Below, one piece after another: positions 9,816 to 20,008 of a DNA stretch of 64,000 bases. The stretch is from positions 3,534,001-3,598,000 of the forward strand of contig NZ_CP108070.1 in the NCBI RefSeq assembly GCF_036178845.1, given 5' to 3'. Below the pieces are notes generated by a model, which worked only from the letters and a program-made list of their open reading frames with translations, did not search any database and had not been told where the DNA came from. The position numbers and the translations under genes are program-made. Each line of letters opens with the position of its first letter. The stretch's first letter is position 1. The DNA is from Streptomyces sp. NBC_00271. Its GTDB lineage: Bacteria; Actinomycetota; Actinomycetes; Streptomycetales; Streptomycetaceae.

Positions 9816-12773
9816 TTAGCTGTTCAGCGCCCCGAGCGCCTTCTTGATGAGGGTCGCGCGGTCGGCCGCCGCGGTGACGTGCTCCAGGCCGAAGCCCAGC
9901 AGCACCGTGTCGTCCGTGGTGACTCCGCCGTACGTCTTGAACAGCTCTCCATAGCGCGCCCAGTCCTTGAGCACGGAGGGGCTGCCCGGAGGCGGTCCGG
10001 AGGCGCTCCAGGGTCCGAGGGAGGTCTCGAAGCCCTCGGTTTCGGTGGCCGACCCGCCGACGACGAGTGCGGCGTTGTCCGCGAGGACGCCGTGGCCGCC
10101 GGTGTTCGGGTCGGTGATGTAGCTCAGCGACACCTCGACCGACTTGCCGGCGTACGCGCTGAGGTCGAAGTTGACCTGCTGCCAGCCGCTGGAGGCACCG
10201 GTGAAGCTGTTCCACGCCCCGCTGGTACCGGTGTTGGCGCAGCCGGTGGAACTCACGGTCAGGTACCGCTTGAGGAAGGGGTGCTCCCTGACCAGGAATC
10301 CGGCCTCGCACTCCGCCGGGACCGTGGTGCTGGTGGCGCCGCCCGCCTCGGGCAGCGTCGTCCAGTCGTCGGCCCCGGTGGTGTGGGCCTCGAGCACCGC
10401 GTGGTCGTAGCCGGGCTCGGTGTCCCACAGGAGCTGGGTGCGCAGCGTCGGCTTGTCGGCGGCACTGACACCGGTGAGGTCGATGGTCCGGGTGAGGCGC
10501 TTGTAGGCGTCGTCGGTGTGTACGGCGGCGGCCATGTACGAGCCCGCGTAGGGCCCGTACGGGTTGACGGTCCCGGCGAACTGGCCCGCTCCCGCGCTCG
10601 AGGCGAACTGCGGGTACTGCGCGGGCGCCAGCGAGTCCGAGGTGACGCCGTAAGTGCCCGCCGTGTTCAGCGGGTTGCCGGGCGCGTCGCCGAGCGCCCC
10701 CGTGAAGCCGGTGAGCTCCCCGGCGCCGGTGAATCCGTTGGCCCCCGGGGTGGACGTACGGGAGTAGGCGCCCAGGTAGTACTGGCTGAAGTCGTTCGAA
10801 AGGGTGCCTCCGCCGAGGTCGACGTTGCCGCCGGCCTGCTCGCCCGCCTCGATCAGCTTGCCGCCCTCGTTGAGGAAGGCCCGCAGCTGGAGCTGGGTGG
10901 CATTGCCCGGCCGGGCGGCGCCGGTGTAGTGGACGACCGTCTTGAAGTGGTCGAGCACGCCGAGCGCGTCGGGCGCGCCCAGGGTTGCCACGTCCCAGAC
11001 GAGGGGCTTCCTGCCGTTGGCCTTCAGGGCGTCGACGTAGGCCTGGGACTGCGTGGCGGTCGCACCCTCCTCGGCGACGACCAGCGTGTCGGCACCGGGC
11101 CGCTGGGCCACGGTGTACGTGAAGTGCGTACTGGAGGTCTTCTTGCCGCTCTTGGTCTCACCGGTGAACCACACCTCGACCTTGTCACCGGGGTCGCCGT
11201 CCTTCACCTTGGCGCGGTACTCGTCGAAGTAGAGGTTGTCCTTGCCGCCGTAGGTCTCGCCGCCCTTCCAGGCCTTGAGGGCCATGTCCAGCGTGCGGCC
11301 GCCGTTGACGCGGTACTTGAGCTCCTTGTCGCGTACGGACTTGCGGACGACGACGGAGACTTCCTGGTCGGCCCCGCGGGAGTACGACGTCGTGAAGGGG
11401 GCCGGGGTGAAGTCGGCCGCGTCGAGGCCCACCGAGGACGACGGCCGGTCGGGGTGGGCCGCGGTCTCGGCGACGGAGAGCGCGAACGGGACGTTCTTCT
11501 CGAACTCCTGCTCGATCAGCTTCTCGTCGTCCGGGAAGGTGAAGATCGAGGCGCAGTCGGCCGCGTTCCAGGCGTCGTTCGGGTCGATGTCCGAGGCGGT
11601 CTCACAGGTCGACATCTCGGGGGTGAACATCGCCATGCCGTTGACGTTGCCCGCGTGGCCGTCCGCCTCGCCGTTGGTCGTGTAGAGCTCCGAGGAGACC
11701 TGGGGGTGGTAGCCCGGGATCGCGGAGTGCTCGGGGGTTCCGGCGAGCGCCTTGTAGAGCACGTCGTCCGGGGTGGGCGTCGCCACCTGCCAGCCCACTC
11801 CGTAGAGGAGCAGTTGGGCGGCGGAGTGGTAGTTGATGCCGTACGTGAAGCCGATCCGCTTCTCGAAGGCGTCGAGCGCCTTGGTCTCGGGCTCGGAGCC
11901 GGGGCTCGCCCCCCGATAGGTCTCGCTGGTGGGGTTGGGTGACGAACCCTCGTCGTCGTAGCCCCACTTGTAGGCGAAGTTGCGGTTGAGGTCGACGCCG
12001 TCACCGGTGGAGATGACCCCGTCGCCATTGACGTCCCGCAGGTTCTTGCGCCACTGGCGGGCGTCGGCGTCCTTGAACGTGTAGTCGTAGCCGTCGGGGT
12101 TGGCCGACAGGACGAACCACAGTTCGGTGGAGTCGACGATCTTCTTGATGCGTTTGTCCGTGGAGTAGTTGTCCAAGTAGTAGTGCATCAGACGCCGTGT
12201 CATCTCGGGCGTGATCCACTCGCGCGCATGCTGGTTGGACATGTACAGCACGGACGGCTTGGAGCCGTCCTTGGACTTCTTCGCGCCCTTGGTCAGTTTG
12301 AGCGCGAGGATGTCCTGGCCGTTGACCGTCTTGCCGATGGAGACGACCTTGGCGAGGTCGGGGTGGGCGGCGCCGGTCTTGACGATCTCCTCCTGGAGAT
12401 TGCCCTTGCCGCTGTACGGGCGGAACACGCCCTGGGCCGCGTTCTCCACCCGCGCCTCGGCCTTGGCCGTCAGGGTGTGCTCGGTGAGGGCGACGCCCTG
12501 CTTCTGCAGCTTCTTGGCCTGCTGGTCGGTGACGTAGACCTCGACCGCGCTCTTGCCGTTCTTCCACGTCGCGTCGCCGAGTTCGTGGCCGTCCTGCCCG
12601 GCCGCGAGCAGCAGGGGTACCTGCTGCTTCGTGATCTCCGCGCGGAACACTTTCACGGCGTTCGCGTCGGGCTTGGGTGAACCGCCGTTCTGCGCCTGGG
12701 CGATGGGCGCCATGCCCGCACCGCCCAGCAGGAGCGCGCCCGTAGCGAGGATCGCTCTCGCTCTTCGTCTCAT
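9816..12773 (-). CDS. Secreted zinc carboxypeptidase (M14 family), multidomain
   Basis: A 985-residue exported metallopeptidase. Residues 1-28 (MRRRARAI, hydrophobic core, AQA-QN) form a Sec signal peptide. After a pro-region, the M14 domain (about residues 120-430) shows zinc ligands H182 and E185 in SNQHAREW, a third histidine in NYHSAAQLLLYG, an NRNFAYKWG substrate-binding segment and the catalytic glutamate in FTPEMSTCE. The remaining 500 residues hold a gelsolin/glutamine-amidotransferase-like stretch (TLVVAEEGATATQSQAYVD) and a C-terminal region resembling the beta-sandwich of immune-inhibitor-A-type peptidases (LLWDTEPGYDHAVLEAHT). It likely removes C-terminal residues from peptides outside the cell. 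ATG at 12773 has GGGGGG just upstream; the longer frame adds an unlikely 17-residue leader. Confidence 0.92.
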   Translation of the reverse strand: MRRRARAILATGALLLGGAGMAPIAQAQNGGSPKPDANAVKVFRAEITKQQVPLLLAAGQDGHELGDATWKNGKSAVEVYVTDQQAKKLQKQGVALTEHTLTAKAEARVENAAQGVFRPYSGKGNLQEEIVKTGAAHPDLAKVVSIGKTVNGQDILALKLTKGAKKSKDGSKPSVLYMSNQHAREWITPEMTRRLMHYYLDNYSTDKRIKKIVDSTELWFVLSANPDGYDYTFKDADARQWRKNLRDVNGDGVISTGDGVDLNRNFAYKWGYDDEGSSPNPTSETYRGASPGSEPETKALDAFEKRIGFTYGINYHSAAQLLLYGVGWQVATPTPDDVLYKALAGTPEHSAIPGYHPQVSSELYTTNGEADGHAGNVNGMAMFTPEMSTCETASDIDPNDAWNAADCASIFTFPDDEKLIEQEFEKNVPFALSVAETAAHPDRPSSSVGLDAADFTPAPFTTSYSRGADQEVSVVVRKSVRDKELKYRVNGGRTLDMALKAWKGGETYGGKDNLYFDEYRAKVKDGDPGDKVEVWFTGETKSGKKTSSTHFTYTVAQRPGADTLVVAEEGATATQSQAYVDALKANGRKPLVWDVATLGAPDALGVLDHFKTVVHYTGAARPGNATQLQLRAFLNEGGKLIEAGEQAGGNVDLGGGTLSNDFSQYYLGAYSRTSTPGANGFTGAGELTGFTGALGDAPGNPLNTAGTYGVTSDSLAPAQYPQFASSAGAGQFAGTVNPYGPYAGSYMAAAVHTDDAYKRLTRTIDLTGVSAADKPTLRTQLLWDTEPGYDHAVLEAHTTGADDWTTLPEAGGATSTTVPAECEAGFLVREHPFLKRYLTVSSTGCANTGTSGAWNSFTGASSGWQQVNFDLSAYAGKSVEVSLSYITDPNTGGHGVLADNAALVVGGSATETEGFETSLGPWSASGPPPGSPSVLKDWARYGELFKTYGGVTTDDTVLLGFGLEHVTAAADRATLIKKALGALNS

Positions 12774-12866
12774 GAGCCCCCCTTGCGTGAGTCCGCCACA
12801 GCAGCGAACAGATGCCAGGCTCATGACACTTCATGGTCAAGTCAAGGGTGCCTCACAGGAACGCAA

Positions 12867-12907
12867 ACGCTGGTGCCGACGTCCCAAGTGGACATCGGCA
12901 CCAGCGT
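12867..12907 (-). terminator. Terminator of the uvrC-rapZ-yvcK-whiA operon
   Basis: Near-perfect inverted repeat, 18-base arms (12867-12884, 12890-12907) with one G-T pair and a 5-base loop, about 30 bp downstream of the whiA stop. Confidence 0.78.
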
Positions 12908-12936
12908 GTTGGACTTCCGGCGATCGATCGGACGGG

Positions 12937-13926
12937 TCAGCCCGCGAGGTTGTCCGCCATCTCCTCGGTGAGGTTCGACTCCGTGCCGGGGATGCCGAGA
13001 TCCTGGGCCCGCTTGTCGGCCATCGCGAGCAGCCGCCGGATACGGCCGGCGACGGCGTCCTTGGTCAGCGGCGGGTCGGCGAGCGCGCCCAGCTCCTCCA
13101 GGGAGGCCTGCTTGTGCTCCATGCGCAGCCGTCCGGCGGCCGCGAGGTGCTCCGGCACCTCGTCCGCGAGGATCTCCAGGGCGCGCTGCACGCGGGCCCC
13201 GGCGGCGACGGCGGCACGGGCCGAGCGGCGCAGGTTGGCGTCATCGAAGTTGGCGAGCCGGTTGGCCGTGGCGCGGACCTCGCGGCGCATCCGCCGCTCC
13301 TCCCAGGCCAGCACCGACTCGTGCGCTCCGAGACGGGTCAGCAACGCGCCGATCGCGTCTCCGTCACGGACGACCACGCGGTCCACGCCGCGCACCTCGC
13401 GGGCCTTCGCGGCGATCGAGAGCCGACGGGCGGCACCGACGAGCGCGAGCGCCGCCTCCGGACCCGGGCAGGTCACCTCCAGGGAGGAGGAACGACCCGG
13501 CTCGGTGAGCGAGCCGTGCGCCAGGAACGCCCCGCGCCAGGCCGCCTCGGCGTCGCAGGTGGCCCCCGAGACCACCTGCGGCGGGAGGCCCCGGATCGGG
13601 CGCCCACGACCGTCCACGAGCCCCGTCTGACGGGCCAGCTGGTCGCCGCCCGCGACGACGCGTACGACATACCGGGAGCCGCGGCGCAGACCGCCGGGCG
13701 CCATCACGATCAGTTCGGAGCTGTGGCCGAAGATCTCCAGAATGTCCCGCTTCAGCCGGCGCGCCGCCATCGCGGTGTCCAGCTCCGCCTCGATCACAAT
13801 CCGGCCGCTCACCAGGTGGAGGCCGCCGGCGAACCGCAGAATGGCGGAGACCTCCGCCTTTCTGCAGCAGGTCCGGGTGACGGGGAGCCGGGAAATTTCA
13901 TCCTTCACCGCTGCCGTCATCGCCAT
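12937..13926 (-). CDS. whiA: Sporulation regulator WhiA
   Basis: Transcription factor that acts with WhiB to start sporulation septation in aerial hyphae. 329 residues: an N-terminal domain derived from LAGLIDADG homing endonucleases (about residues 1-220, with the conserved [11 protein letters not shown] and [16 protein letters not shown] segments) and a C-terminal HTH domain (about 225-310, including [19 protein letters not shown]). I take the ATG at 13926 (AAGGA seven bases upstream); the ATG at 13920, two codons in, overlaps the yvcK stop as ATGA and is an alternative. Last gene of the operon. WhiA is known to autoregulate via a promoter inside or upstream of its gene; I could not place a WhiA site here. 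Confidence 0.97.
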   Translation of the reverse strand: MAMTAAVKDEISRLPVTRTCCRKAEVSAILRFAGGLHLVSGRIVIEAELDTAMAARRLKRDILEIFGHSSELIVMAPGGLRRGSRYVVRVVAGGDQLARQTGLVDGRGRPIRGLPPQVVSGATCDAEAAWRGAFLAHGSLTEPGRSSSLEVTCPGPEAALALVGAARRLSIAAKAREVRGVDRVVVRDGDAIGALLTRLGAHESVLAWEERRMRREVRATANRLANFDDANLRRSARAAVAAGARVQRALEILADEVPEHLAAAGRLRMEHKQASLEELGALADPPLTKDAVAGRIRRLLAMADKRAQDLGIPGTESNLTEEMADNLAG

Positions 13927-14987
13927 GGGCCGATCCTTCCATGCATCCGAAAAATACGGTCGTACGCGGCGGCCAACAGCTCCGGGTCGTGCCGCGGAGA
14001 TCCGTCGGTCCGGGCCACCGGCGCCAGCTCGACCGCGGCGCCGAACCGCTGGGCGGCGTCGGTGAGTGAGTCGCGATCGGGCACGGCGGCCTCGTCGGCC
14101 AGCACCACGTCCAGGGCGAGTTTAGGGGCGTGTCGTCCCAAAACCTCCAAATGACGCTGCGGGGAGAAGCCCTCGGTTTCTCCGGGCTGCGGGGCGAGGT
14201 TCAGGGAGAGTACCCGGCGCGCCTTCGTCTCGGTGAGCGCATCGAGGAGCTCGGGCACGAGAAGGTGCGGAATCACCGAGGAGAACCAGGAGCCGGGGCC
14301 GAGGACCACCCAGTCGGCGTCGAGGACCGCCGCCACGGCCTCGGGGACGGCGGGTGGGTCGGCGGGGACGACCTGCACGGACTGCACCTCGCCGGGGGTG
14401 AGGGCCACGGTCGCCTGTCCCCGTACGGTCTCCACGTCCTCGGGCCGCTCCGGGTCGTGCCCCTTGACCAGGGCCTGGAGCTCCAGGGGTACGGCGGACA
14501 TGGGCAGCACCCGGCCGTGCGCGCCGAGCAGCCTGCCGACCAGGTCCAGGGCCTGGACATGGTCGCCGAGCTGTTCCCACAGGGCCACGATCAGCAGATT
14601 GCCGACCGCGTGCTCGTGCAGATCGCCCTGGGACTGGAAACGGTGCTGGATGACGCGGGCCCAGGTCTGGCCCCAGTCGTCGTCGCCGCACAGCGCGGCC
14701 AGGGCCTTGCGCAGGTCGCCGGGCGGCAGCACGCCCAGCTCGTCGCGCAGACGCCCGCTGGAGCCGCCGTCGTCGGCCACGGTGACGACGGCGGTGAGGT
14801 CGCCAGTGATCCGGCGCAGCGCGGCGAGCGAGGCGGACAGCCCCATGCCGCCGCCGAGGGCGACGACCTTGGGCTGGGCGCCGCGGCGGCGCGGCTTCCC
14901 GCCGCGCGCCTCGGCGGGCCTGTCGCCGCGTCCCTCGGAGGCGACCCGGCGCAGCCCGCTCAGCCGCAGTGCGGCACGTCCGGTCAC
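13917..14987 (-). CDS. yvcK: YvcK/GlmR-family UDP-sugar-binding regulator
   Basis: A 356-residue cytosolic protein of the CofD-like YvcK/GlmR family, which binds UDP-N-acetylglucosamine and helps route carbon into the cell wall. Visible are the nucleotide-binding [30 protein letters not shown] and [12 protein letters not shown], then [11 protein letters not shown]. The GTG start at 14987 overlaps the rapZ stop as GTGA; a longer open frame through rapZ is a shadow. The stop overlaps the first codons of whiA. The rapZ-yvcK-whiA trio is conserved across Gram-positive bacteria. Confidence 0.95.
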   Translation of the reverse strand: MTGRAALRLSGLRRVASEGRGDRPAEARGGKPRRRGAQPKVVALGGGMGLSASLAALRRITGDLTAVVTVADDGGSSGRLRDELGVLPPGDLRKALAALCGDDDWGQTWARVIQHRFQSQGDLHEHAVGNLLIVALWEQLGDHVQALDLVGRLLGAHGRVLPMSAVPLELQALVKGHDPERPEDVETVRGQATVALTPGEVQSVQVVPADPPAVPEAVAAVLDADWVVLGPGSWFSSVIPHLLVPELLDALTETKARRVLSLNLAPQPGETEGFSPQRHLEVLGRHAPKLALDVVLADEAAVPDRDSLTDAAQRFGAAVELAPVARTDGSPRHDPELLAAAYDRIFRMHGRIGPWR

Positions 14988-15997
14988 TCGCGCCCCATGT
15001 CCCGGTGGACGACCACGGTCTCCACGCCCTGCGAGGCGAGGCGGGCGGCGAGCTTCTCGGAGGTGGCGACCGAGCGGTGCTTGCCGCCGGTGCAGCCGAC
15101 CGCGATGGTCACATAGCGCTTGCCCTCGCGGCGGTAGCCCGCGGCGATGAGCTGGAGCAGCTCGGTGTAGCGGTCGAGGAACTCCTTGGCGCCGGGCTGG
15201 TTGAAGACGTATGCCGACACCTCCTCGTTCAGGCCGGTGAAGGGGCGCAGCTCCGGGACCCAGTGCGGGTTGGGCAGGAAGCGCATGTCCACGACCAGGT
15301 CGGCATCGACCGGAAGGCCGTACTTGAAGCCGAAGGACATGACGGTGGCCCGCAGCTCGGGCTCCTCCTCGCCCGCGAACTGGGCGTCCATCTTGGCGCG
15401 CAGCTCGTGCACGTTCAGGCTGGAGGTGTCGATGACCAGGTCGGCGTCGCCGCGCAGCTCGCGCAGCAGCTCGCGCTCGGCGTCGATGCCGTCGACGATG
15501 CGGCCGTCGCCCTGGAGGGGGTGCGGACGGCGCACGGACTCGAAGCGGCGCACCAGGGCCTCGTCGGAGGACTCCAGGAAGACGATCCGCCGGGTGACGT
15601 TCTTCGCCTCCAGGTCGGCGAGGGACTCGCGGAGGTTGTCGAAGAAGCGGCGGCCTCGTACGTCGACGACGACCGCGATCCTCGCCACGTTGCCCTGGGA
15701 GCGGGCGCCGAGCTCCACCATGGTGGGGATCAGCGCGGGCGGCAGGTTGTCGACGACGAACCAGCCGAGGTCCTCCAGACACTTGGCGGCCGTCGACCGG
15801 CCCGCCCCGGACATCCCGGAGATGATCACCAGCTCGGGGATGGCGGCTTCGGGCACCGCGGGCGTCTCCATCGTCGTACCCCCCTGGGTCTCGTCGGCGG
15901 CCTGTGGTGCGGCCGTCTCTCCGGTCTGCGGTCCGGCCGGCTGTTCGGCCGGTTGTTCGGTCTGTGCTGGGATCTCTTGTCGTTCGTTGTCGCTCAT
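14984..15997 (-). CDS. rapZ: RapZ/YvcJ-family nucleotide-binding protein
   Basis: A 337-residue P-loop protein. A Glu/Gln/Pro/Thr-rich extension of about 50 residues precedes the core. The Walker A motif reads GMSGAGRST, with arginine where most family members have lysine. Then come [15 protein letters not shown], a Walker B-like [11 protein letters not shown], and the conserved C-terminal [14 protein letters not shown]. In E. coli RapZ guides degradation of the GlmZ small RNA; in Gram-positives the role is less clear. The start at 15997 overlaps the uvrC stop as ATGA, and the stop overlaps the yvcK start. Confidence 0.94.
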   Translation of the reverse strand: MSDNERQEIPAQTEQPAEQPAGPQTGETAAPQAADETQGGTTMETPAVPEAAIPELVIISGMSGAGRSTAAKCLEDLGWFVVDNLPPALIPTMVELGARSQGNVARIAVVVDVRGRRFFDNLRESLADLEAKNVTRRIVFLESSDEALVRRFESVRRPHPLQGDGRIVDGIDAERELLRELRGDADLVIDTSSLNVHELRAKMDAQFAGEEEPELRATVMSFGFKYGLPVDADLVVDMRFLPNPHWVPELRPFTGLNEEVSAYVFNQPGAKEFLDRYTELLQLIAAGYRREGKRYVTIAVGCTGGKHRSVATSEKLAARLASQGVETVVVHRDMGRE

Positions 15998-18159
15998 GTC
16001 TCCTGCCCCCGTCGCTCGTGTGAGGCGCCCGCGGTCACGGGCTCCTCCGGGGAGCCCGTGGTCGTACCGGACGCCCCGACTTCCTCGTCTTCCATGATCT
16101 CTCCAGTCGCCGTGTTCACGGCGGGTGCGGCCGGCGCCGCCTGGGCGAGGGCCACGGCGACCGCCTCGGCCGTCTTGCGGCCTATGCCGGGGACCTCGCA
16201 GATCTGGTCGATGGTCGCGGATCGCAGCTTTTTCACCGAGCCGAAGTGCTTGATCAGCGCCTGCTTGCGGGTCTCTCCGAGGCCCGGCACCTCGTCCAGT
16301 GGGCTCGCCTTGAAACGCTTGGCCCGCTTGGTGCGCTGGTAGGTGATGGCGAAGCGGTGGGCCTCGTCACGGACCCGCTGGAGCAGGTACAGGCCCTCGC
16401 TGGTGCGAGGCAGGACCACCGGATCGTCCTCGTGCGGCAGCCAGACCTCTTCCAGGCGCTTGGCGAGACCGCAGACGGCGATGTCGTCGATGCCGAGTTC
16501 GTCGAGGGCCCTCTTGGCCGCCGCGACCTGTGGCTGGCCACCGTCGACGACGACGAGCTGCGGAGGGTAGGCGAAGCGCTTGGGGCGGCCGTCCTCCTCG
16601 GTGAAGGCGTTCCCCGCGAAGGCGTTCCCCGTGGTGTCACCCTCCAGAGCGGCGTTCCCCAGGGGAGCGCCTTCGGTGGAGGTCCCGTCGGCGGAGACCC
16701 CGTCGCGGGGGGCCCCGTCGCCGGAGGCGTTCTCACCGTTCGTCCACTCGCCCGTCCGCTCCTTCTCGGCGAGATAGCGCCTGAAGCGGCGGGTGATCAC
16801 CTCGTGCATGGAGCGGACGTCGTCCTGGCCCTCGAAGCCCTTGATCTGGAAGCGCCGGTACTCGCTCTTGCGCTGCAGCCCGTCCTCGAAGACGACCATG
16901 GAGGCGACCACGTCGTCCCCCTGGAGGTGCGAGATGTCGTAGCACTCGATTCGGAGCGGGGCACTGTCCAGGTCGAGGGCTCCGGCGATCTCCTCCAGGG
17001 CGCGCGAGCGGGTGGTCAGATCGGAGGCGCGCTTGGTCTTGTGCAGGCCGAGAGCCTGGAGCGCGTTGCGCTGCACGGTCTCCATGAGCGCCTTCTTGTC
17101 GCCGCGCTGCGGGATGCGGAGGGAGACGTTCGACCCGCGGCGCTCGGTCAGCCACTCCTGGACGGGCTCCACGGGGTCGGGCAGTGCCGGAACGAGCACC
17201 TCCTTGGGGACGGAGTCGCCCGTCTCCTCCCCGTAGAGCTGCTGCAGCGCGTGTTCGACCAGGTCACCGGTGGTGACGGCCTCCACCTTGTCGGTGACCC
17301 AGCCTCGCTGGCCGCGCACCCGGCCGCCACGCACATGGAAGATCTGCACGGCGGCTTCCAGCTCGTCCTCGGCGACGGCCATCAGGTCGGCGTCGGTCGC
17401 GTCGGCGAGCACGACCGCGTTCTTCTCCATGGCCTTCTTCAGGGCCTCGATGTCGTCGCGCAGACGGGCCGCCCGCTCGTACTCCATCTCCTCGGCCGCG
17501 TCCGTCATCTGCTGCTCGAGGCGGCGGATGTACGTCCCCGTACGGCCGGCCATGAAGTCGCAGAACTCCTCGGCCAGCTCACGGTGTTCCTCGGCGGAGA
17601 CCCGCCCGACGCAGGGGGCGGAGCACTTGCCGATGTAACCGAGGAGGCAGGGGCGGCCGGTGCGGGCGGCGTTCTTGAAGACGCCCGCCGAACAGGTGCG
17701 GACCGGGAAGACGCGCAGCAGCAGGTCGACGGTGTCACGGATCGCCCACGCGTGCCCGTACGGACCGAAATAGCGCACGCCCTTGCGCTTGTGGCCGCGC
17801 ATCACCTGCACCCGCGGAAACTCCTCGTTCATCGTCACCGCGAGGTAGGGGTAGCTCTTGTCGTCGCGGTACTTGACGTTGAACCGGGGGTCGAACTCCT
17901 TGATCCAGGAGTACTCCAGCTGCAGCGCCTCGACCTCCGTGGACACCACCGTCCACTCCACGGACGCGGCCGTGGTGACCATGGTGCGGGTGCGGGGGTG
18001 GAGGCCCGCCAGGTCCTGGAAGTAGCTGGCCAGGCGCTGGCGCAGGCTTTTCGCCTTTCCGACGTAGATCACCCGGCGGTGCTCGTCGCGGAATTTGTAC
18101 ACCCCGGGAGAGTCCGGGATCTGTCCCGGCTTGGGGCGGTAGCTGGAGGGGTCGGCCAT
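15994..18159 (-). CDS. uvrC: Excinuclease ABC subunit C
   Basis: Makes both incisions in nucleotide excision repair. 721 residues: N-terminal GIY-YIG nuclease (about 10-95; DSPGVYKF ... [14 protein letters not shown]), a cysteine cluster [15 protein letters not shown], a UVR motif ([17 protein letters not shown]), an RNase H-like nuclease domain ([15 protein letters not shown] ... [14 protein letters not shown]), and tandem helix-hairpin-helix motifs ([30 protein letters not shown]). Between the two halves of the RNase H-like domain is a low-complexity insert of about 60 residues rich in G, N, A, T and D. ATG at 18159 chosen by homology; the frame extends upstream. First gene of the operon. 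Confidence 0.97.
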   Translation of the reverse strand: MADPSSYRPKPGQIPDSPGVYKFRDEHRRVIYVGKAKSLRQRLASYFQDLAGLHPRTRTMVTTAASVEWTVVSTEVEALQLEYSWIKEFDPRFNVKYRDDKSYPYLAVTMNEEFPRVQVMRGHKRKGVRYFGPYGHAWAIRDTVDLLLRVFPVRTCSAGVFKNAARTGRPCLLGYIGKCSAPCVGRVSAEEHRELAEEFCDFMAGRTGTYIRRLEQQMTDAAEEMEYERAARLRDDIEALKKAMEKNAVVLADATDADLMAVAEDELEAAVQIFHVRGGRVRGQRGWVTDKVEAVTTGDLVEHALQQLYGEETGDSVPKEVLVPALPDPVEPVQEWLTERRGSNVSLRIPQRGDKKALMETVQRNALQALGLHKTKRASDLTTRSRALEEIAGALDLDSAPLRIECYDISHLQGDDVVASMVVFEDGLQRKSEYRRFQIKGFEGQDDVRSMHEVITRRFRRYLAEKERTGEWTNGENASGDGAPRDGVSADGTSTEGAPLGNAALEGDTTGNAFAGNAFTEEDGRPKRFAYPPQLVVVDGGQPQVAAAKRALDELGIDDIAVCGLAKRLEEVWLPHEDDPVVLPRTSEGLYLLQRVRDEAHRFAITYQRTKRAKRFKASPLDEVPGLGETRKQALIKHFGSVKKLRSATIDQICEVPGIGRKTAEAVAVALAQAAPAAPAVNTATGEIMEDEEVGASGTTTGSPEEPVTAGASHERRGQET

Positions 18160-18424
18160 GTCACACACCCTACTGGCGAGGGCTGACACCGCGACGACCT
18201 CCCGGCCCCCCTGTGGACTCAGCCGCCGGGACCGCGATCGCAGATCGGCCAGAGGGCGGTACGGCAGGTTGAGTAGGTTGCGTATCAGGTGTTGTCGGGG
18301 CTTGGTCAACACGCTTCAATGCGTGGGAACTCGGGGTCGTGGACGGCGACAGGCGCGTGTGAACAAGCCCCGCGCGCCAGCCGGGCGCCCCCGAGGACCT
18401 ACATCCAACGGTCTGACCAGCCGT

Positions 18425-18438
18425 TGTGAACATTCACA
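18425..18438. promoter_or_regulatory. Palindrome upstream of the HTH-like gene
   Basis: TGTGAACATTCACA, a perfect palindrome with 6-base arms and a 2-base centre, 13 bp before the start codon at 18452 and overlapping the position expected for the transcript start. A candidate operator, possibly for autoregulation. Confidence 0.4.
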
Positions 18439-18451
18439 GAAAGGCCCCTGC

Positions 18452-19399
18452 ATGCGGTACGGCACACAGCACGCGGACGTCGCCATTGCCGAACTGGAGA
18501 CGGCCCTGGCGGGCGGCCCCTTCCATGTCGCACTGCGCGCCGCGATCGCCGCACGCGGCCTGCCCCTGCAGCGCGTACAGCACCATCTGTCTCGGTACGG
18601 GGTCAAAGTCGGGGTCACGAGCCTGAGTTACTGGCAGCAGGGCGCCCGGCGCCCACAGCGCCCCGAGTCGCTGCGCGCCGTACGCGCCCTGGAGGAGATA
18701 CTCCAGCTCCCGGACGAGTCGCTGATCCGGCTGCTGGCCAAGGCCGACCAGCGCTGCGACCCCCAGCGCCCCACCGGCCGCTCGTACCGCTCCCTGGTGG
18801 AGGCCTCCGGCGTCCTGGAGCGGCTCCTGGCCGAGCTGGAGTCACCGCTCGACGGCGGGCTGCACACCCTCGGCCACCACGAACTCGTCCGGATAGGCAC
18901 GCACCGCGAGCTGCTCGCGCGCGAGTCCCACCACATCGTGCGGGCCTACAAGGACGGTGTGGACCGCTATGTGGCCGTCCACCACGGTGACCCCGGCTGC
19001 GCCCCCGAGCGCACCGCGGTCCGAGCCCTGGAAAACTGCCGCACGGGACGGGTGCGCTGGCACCACGACACCGGAGTGATGGTCGCCGAGCTGCTCTTCG
19101 ACACGCGGCTGCGCGCAGGAGATACGTTCCTCTTCCGCTACGGCTTCGAGGACGGCACGGCCGGCGCGTCCAGCGAGTACGTACGCGGGTTCGGCTTCGC
19201 GGGCGGGCAGTACGCCCTCCAGGTGCGGTTCGCCGAGGATGCGCTGCCCGTACGCTGCCACCGGTTCACCCAGCACTCGGCGGCGGCGCCACGCAGCGGC
19301 CGCCAGGAGCTCGCCCTCAGCGGGCGCCATCGCTCGGTGCATCTCGTCGAGCCGCGAGTGCGGTCGGGCATCGTGGGCATCGGCTGGGACTGGGAGTGA
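18452..19399 (+). CDS. Hypothetical protein with N-terminal HTH-like domain
   Basis: A 315-residue soluble protein of unknown function. Residues 15-85 (FHVALRAAIAARGLPLQRVQ ... VGVTSLSYWQQGARRPQRPE ... ALEEILQLP) look like an XRE-type helix-turn-helix: two helices, a recognition helix followed by WQQGARRP, and a closing helix. Residues 110-315 are mixed alpha/beta with many His and Arg residues and no motif I recognise. ATG at 18452 follows AAAGG. Transcribed divergently from uvrC, whose start is 292 bp away. I infer a DNA-binding regulator, with a possible ligand-binding C-terminal half; conserved in Streptomyces at this position as far as I recall. Confidence 0.72.
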   Translation: MRYGTQHADVAIAELETALAGGPFHVALRAAIAARGLPLQRVQHHLSRYGVKVGVTSLSYWQQGARRPQRPESLRAVRALEEILQLPDESLIRLLAKADQRCDPQRPTGRSYRSLVEASGVLERLLAELESPLDGGLHTLGHHELVRIGTHRELLARESHHIVRAYKDGVDRYVAVHHGDPGCAPERTAVRALENCRTGRVRWHHDTGVMVAELLFDTRLRAGDTFLFRYGFEDGTAGASSEYVRGFGFAGGQYALQVRFAEDALPVRCHRFTQHSAAAPRSGRQELALSGRHRSVHLVEPRVRSGIVGIGWDWE

Positions 19400-19438
19400 C
19401 CCCGGCCGGCCGGGAACGCGGCGTCACCGCACTCCCGG

Positions 19439-19843
19439 TCAGGGACCCGCGACGATCCTGCCACCCTTGGCCTGCACGGACAGCTCCTTCAGCGGCACGG
19501 TGGCAGGGGCCTGCAGCACCTTGCCCGTCGCCGCGTCGAACTCGCTGCCGTGGCACGGGCAGATCAGCGTCGTGCCCTGAAGCTTGTTGATGGCGCACCC
19601 TGCGTGCGTGCAGATCGTGCTGAACGCCTTCAAGGAGCCGTTCTCGGCGCGGCTGACCACGACGTTCTCTTCCCGGTACAGCTTGGCGCCGCCCTTGGCG
19701 ACCTCGCTCTCCGCGCCCAGCTCGACCGGCGCGGTCGGCGCCGCCGGCGTCCCGCCCCCGCTGCCGCCGGAGCAGGCGCTGATGGCGATCCCGGCGACCG
19801 GGGCGAGCGCCGCTCCTCGCAGGACGGTACGGCGGGCAGGCAT
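19439..19843 (-). CDS. Rieske [2Fe-2S] lipoprotein, Tat-type
   Basis: A 134-residue exported electron-transfer protein. The N-terminus has twin arginines (R4 R5 in ARRTVLRG), a hydrophobic stretch and a lipobox ending at C24 (AISAC), then a Gly/Ser/Ala/Pro linker. The Rieske fold follows: box 1 CTHAGC with C78 and H80, box 2 CPCHGSEF with C95 and H98 as cluster ligands, and C83/C97 placed to form the usual disulfide. The Tat route fits because the cluster is inserted before export. Partner unknown; no cytochrome gene is adjacent. Start at 19843; a longer frame runs through the repeats upstream and is unlikely to be coding. Confidence 0.9.
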   Translation of the reverse strand: MPARRTVLRGAALAPVAGIAISACSGGSGGGTPAAPTAPVELGAESEVAKGGAKLYREENVVVSRAENGSLKAFSTICTHAGCAINKLQGTTLICPCHGSEFDAATGKVLQAPATVPLKELSVQAKGGRIVAGP

Positions 19844-19930
19844 GGCGTCTCCACAGGTCGGGGCCGGGTGTGTGTCGACGATACCGGGAGGGATCATTCC
19901 GCCCGGAGGGGGGCCGCACAGGCGGGACCC

Positions 19931-20004
19931 CGAGGGGTCCTCATGGGTGCGGCCCGGAGGGGTCCTCATGGGTGCGGCCCCGAAGGTGCCCTCAAAGGTG
20001 CGGG
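19931..20004. repeat. Three-unit 25-bp direct repeat upstream of the Rieske gene
   Basis: Two almost identical 25-bp units (19931-19955 and 19956-19980) followed by a degenerate third (19981-20004), in the non-coding stretch between the Rieske gene and the LacI operator. Core of each unit is GAGGGGTCCTCATGGGTGCG. Confidence 0.8.
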
Positions 20005-20008
20005 TGAC

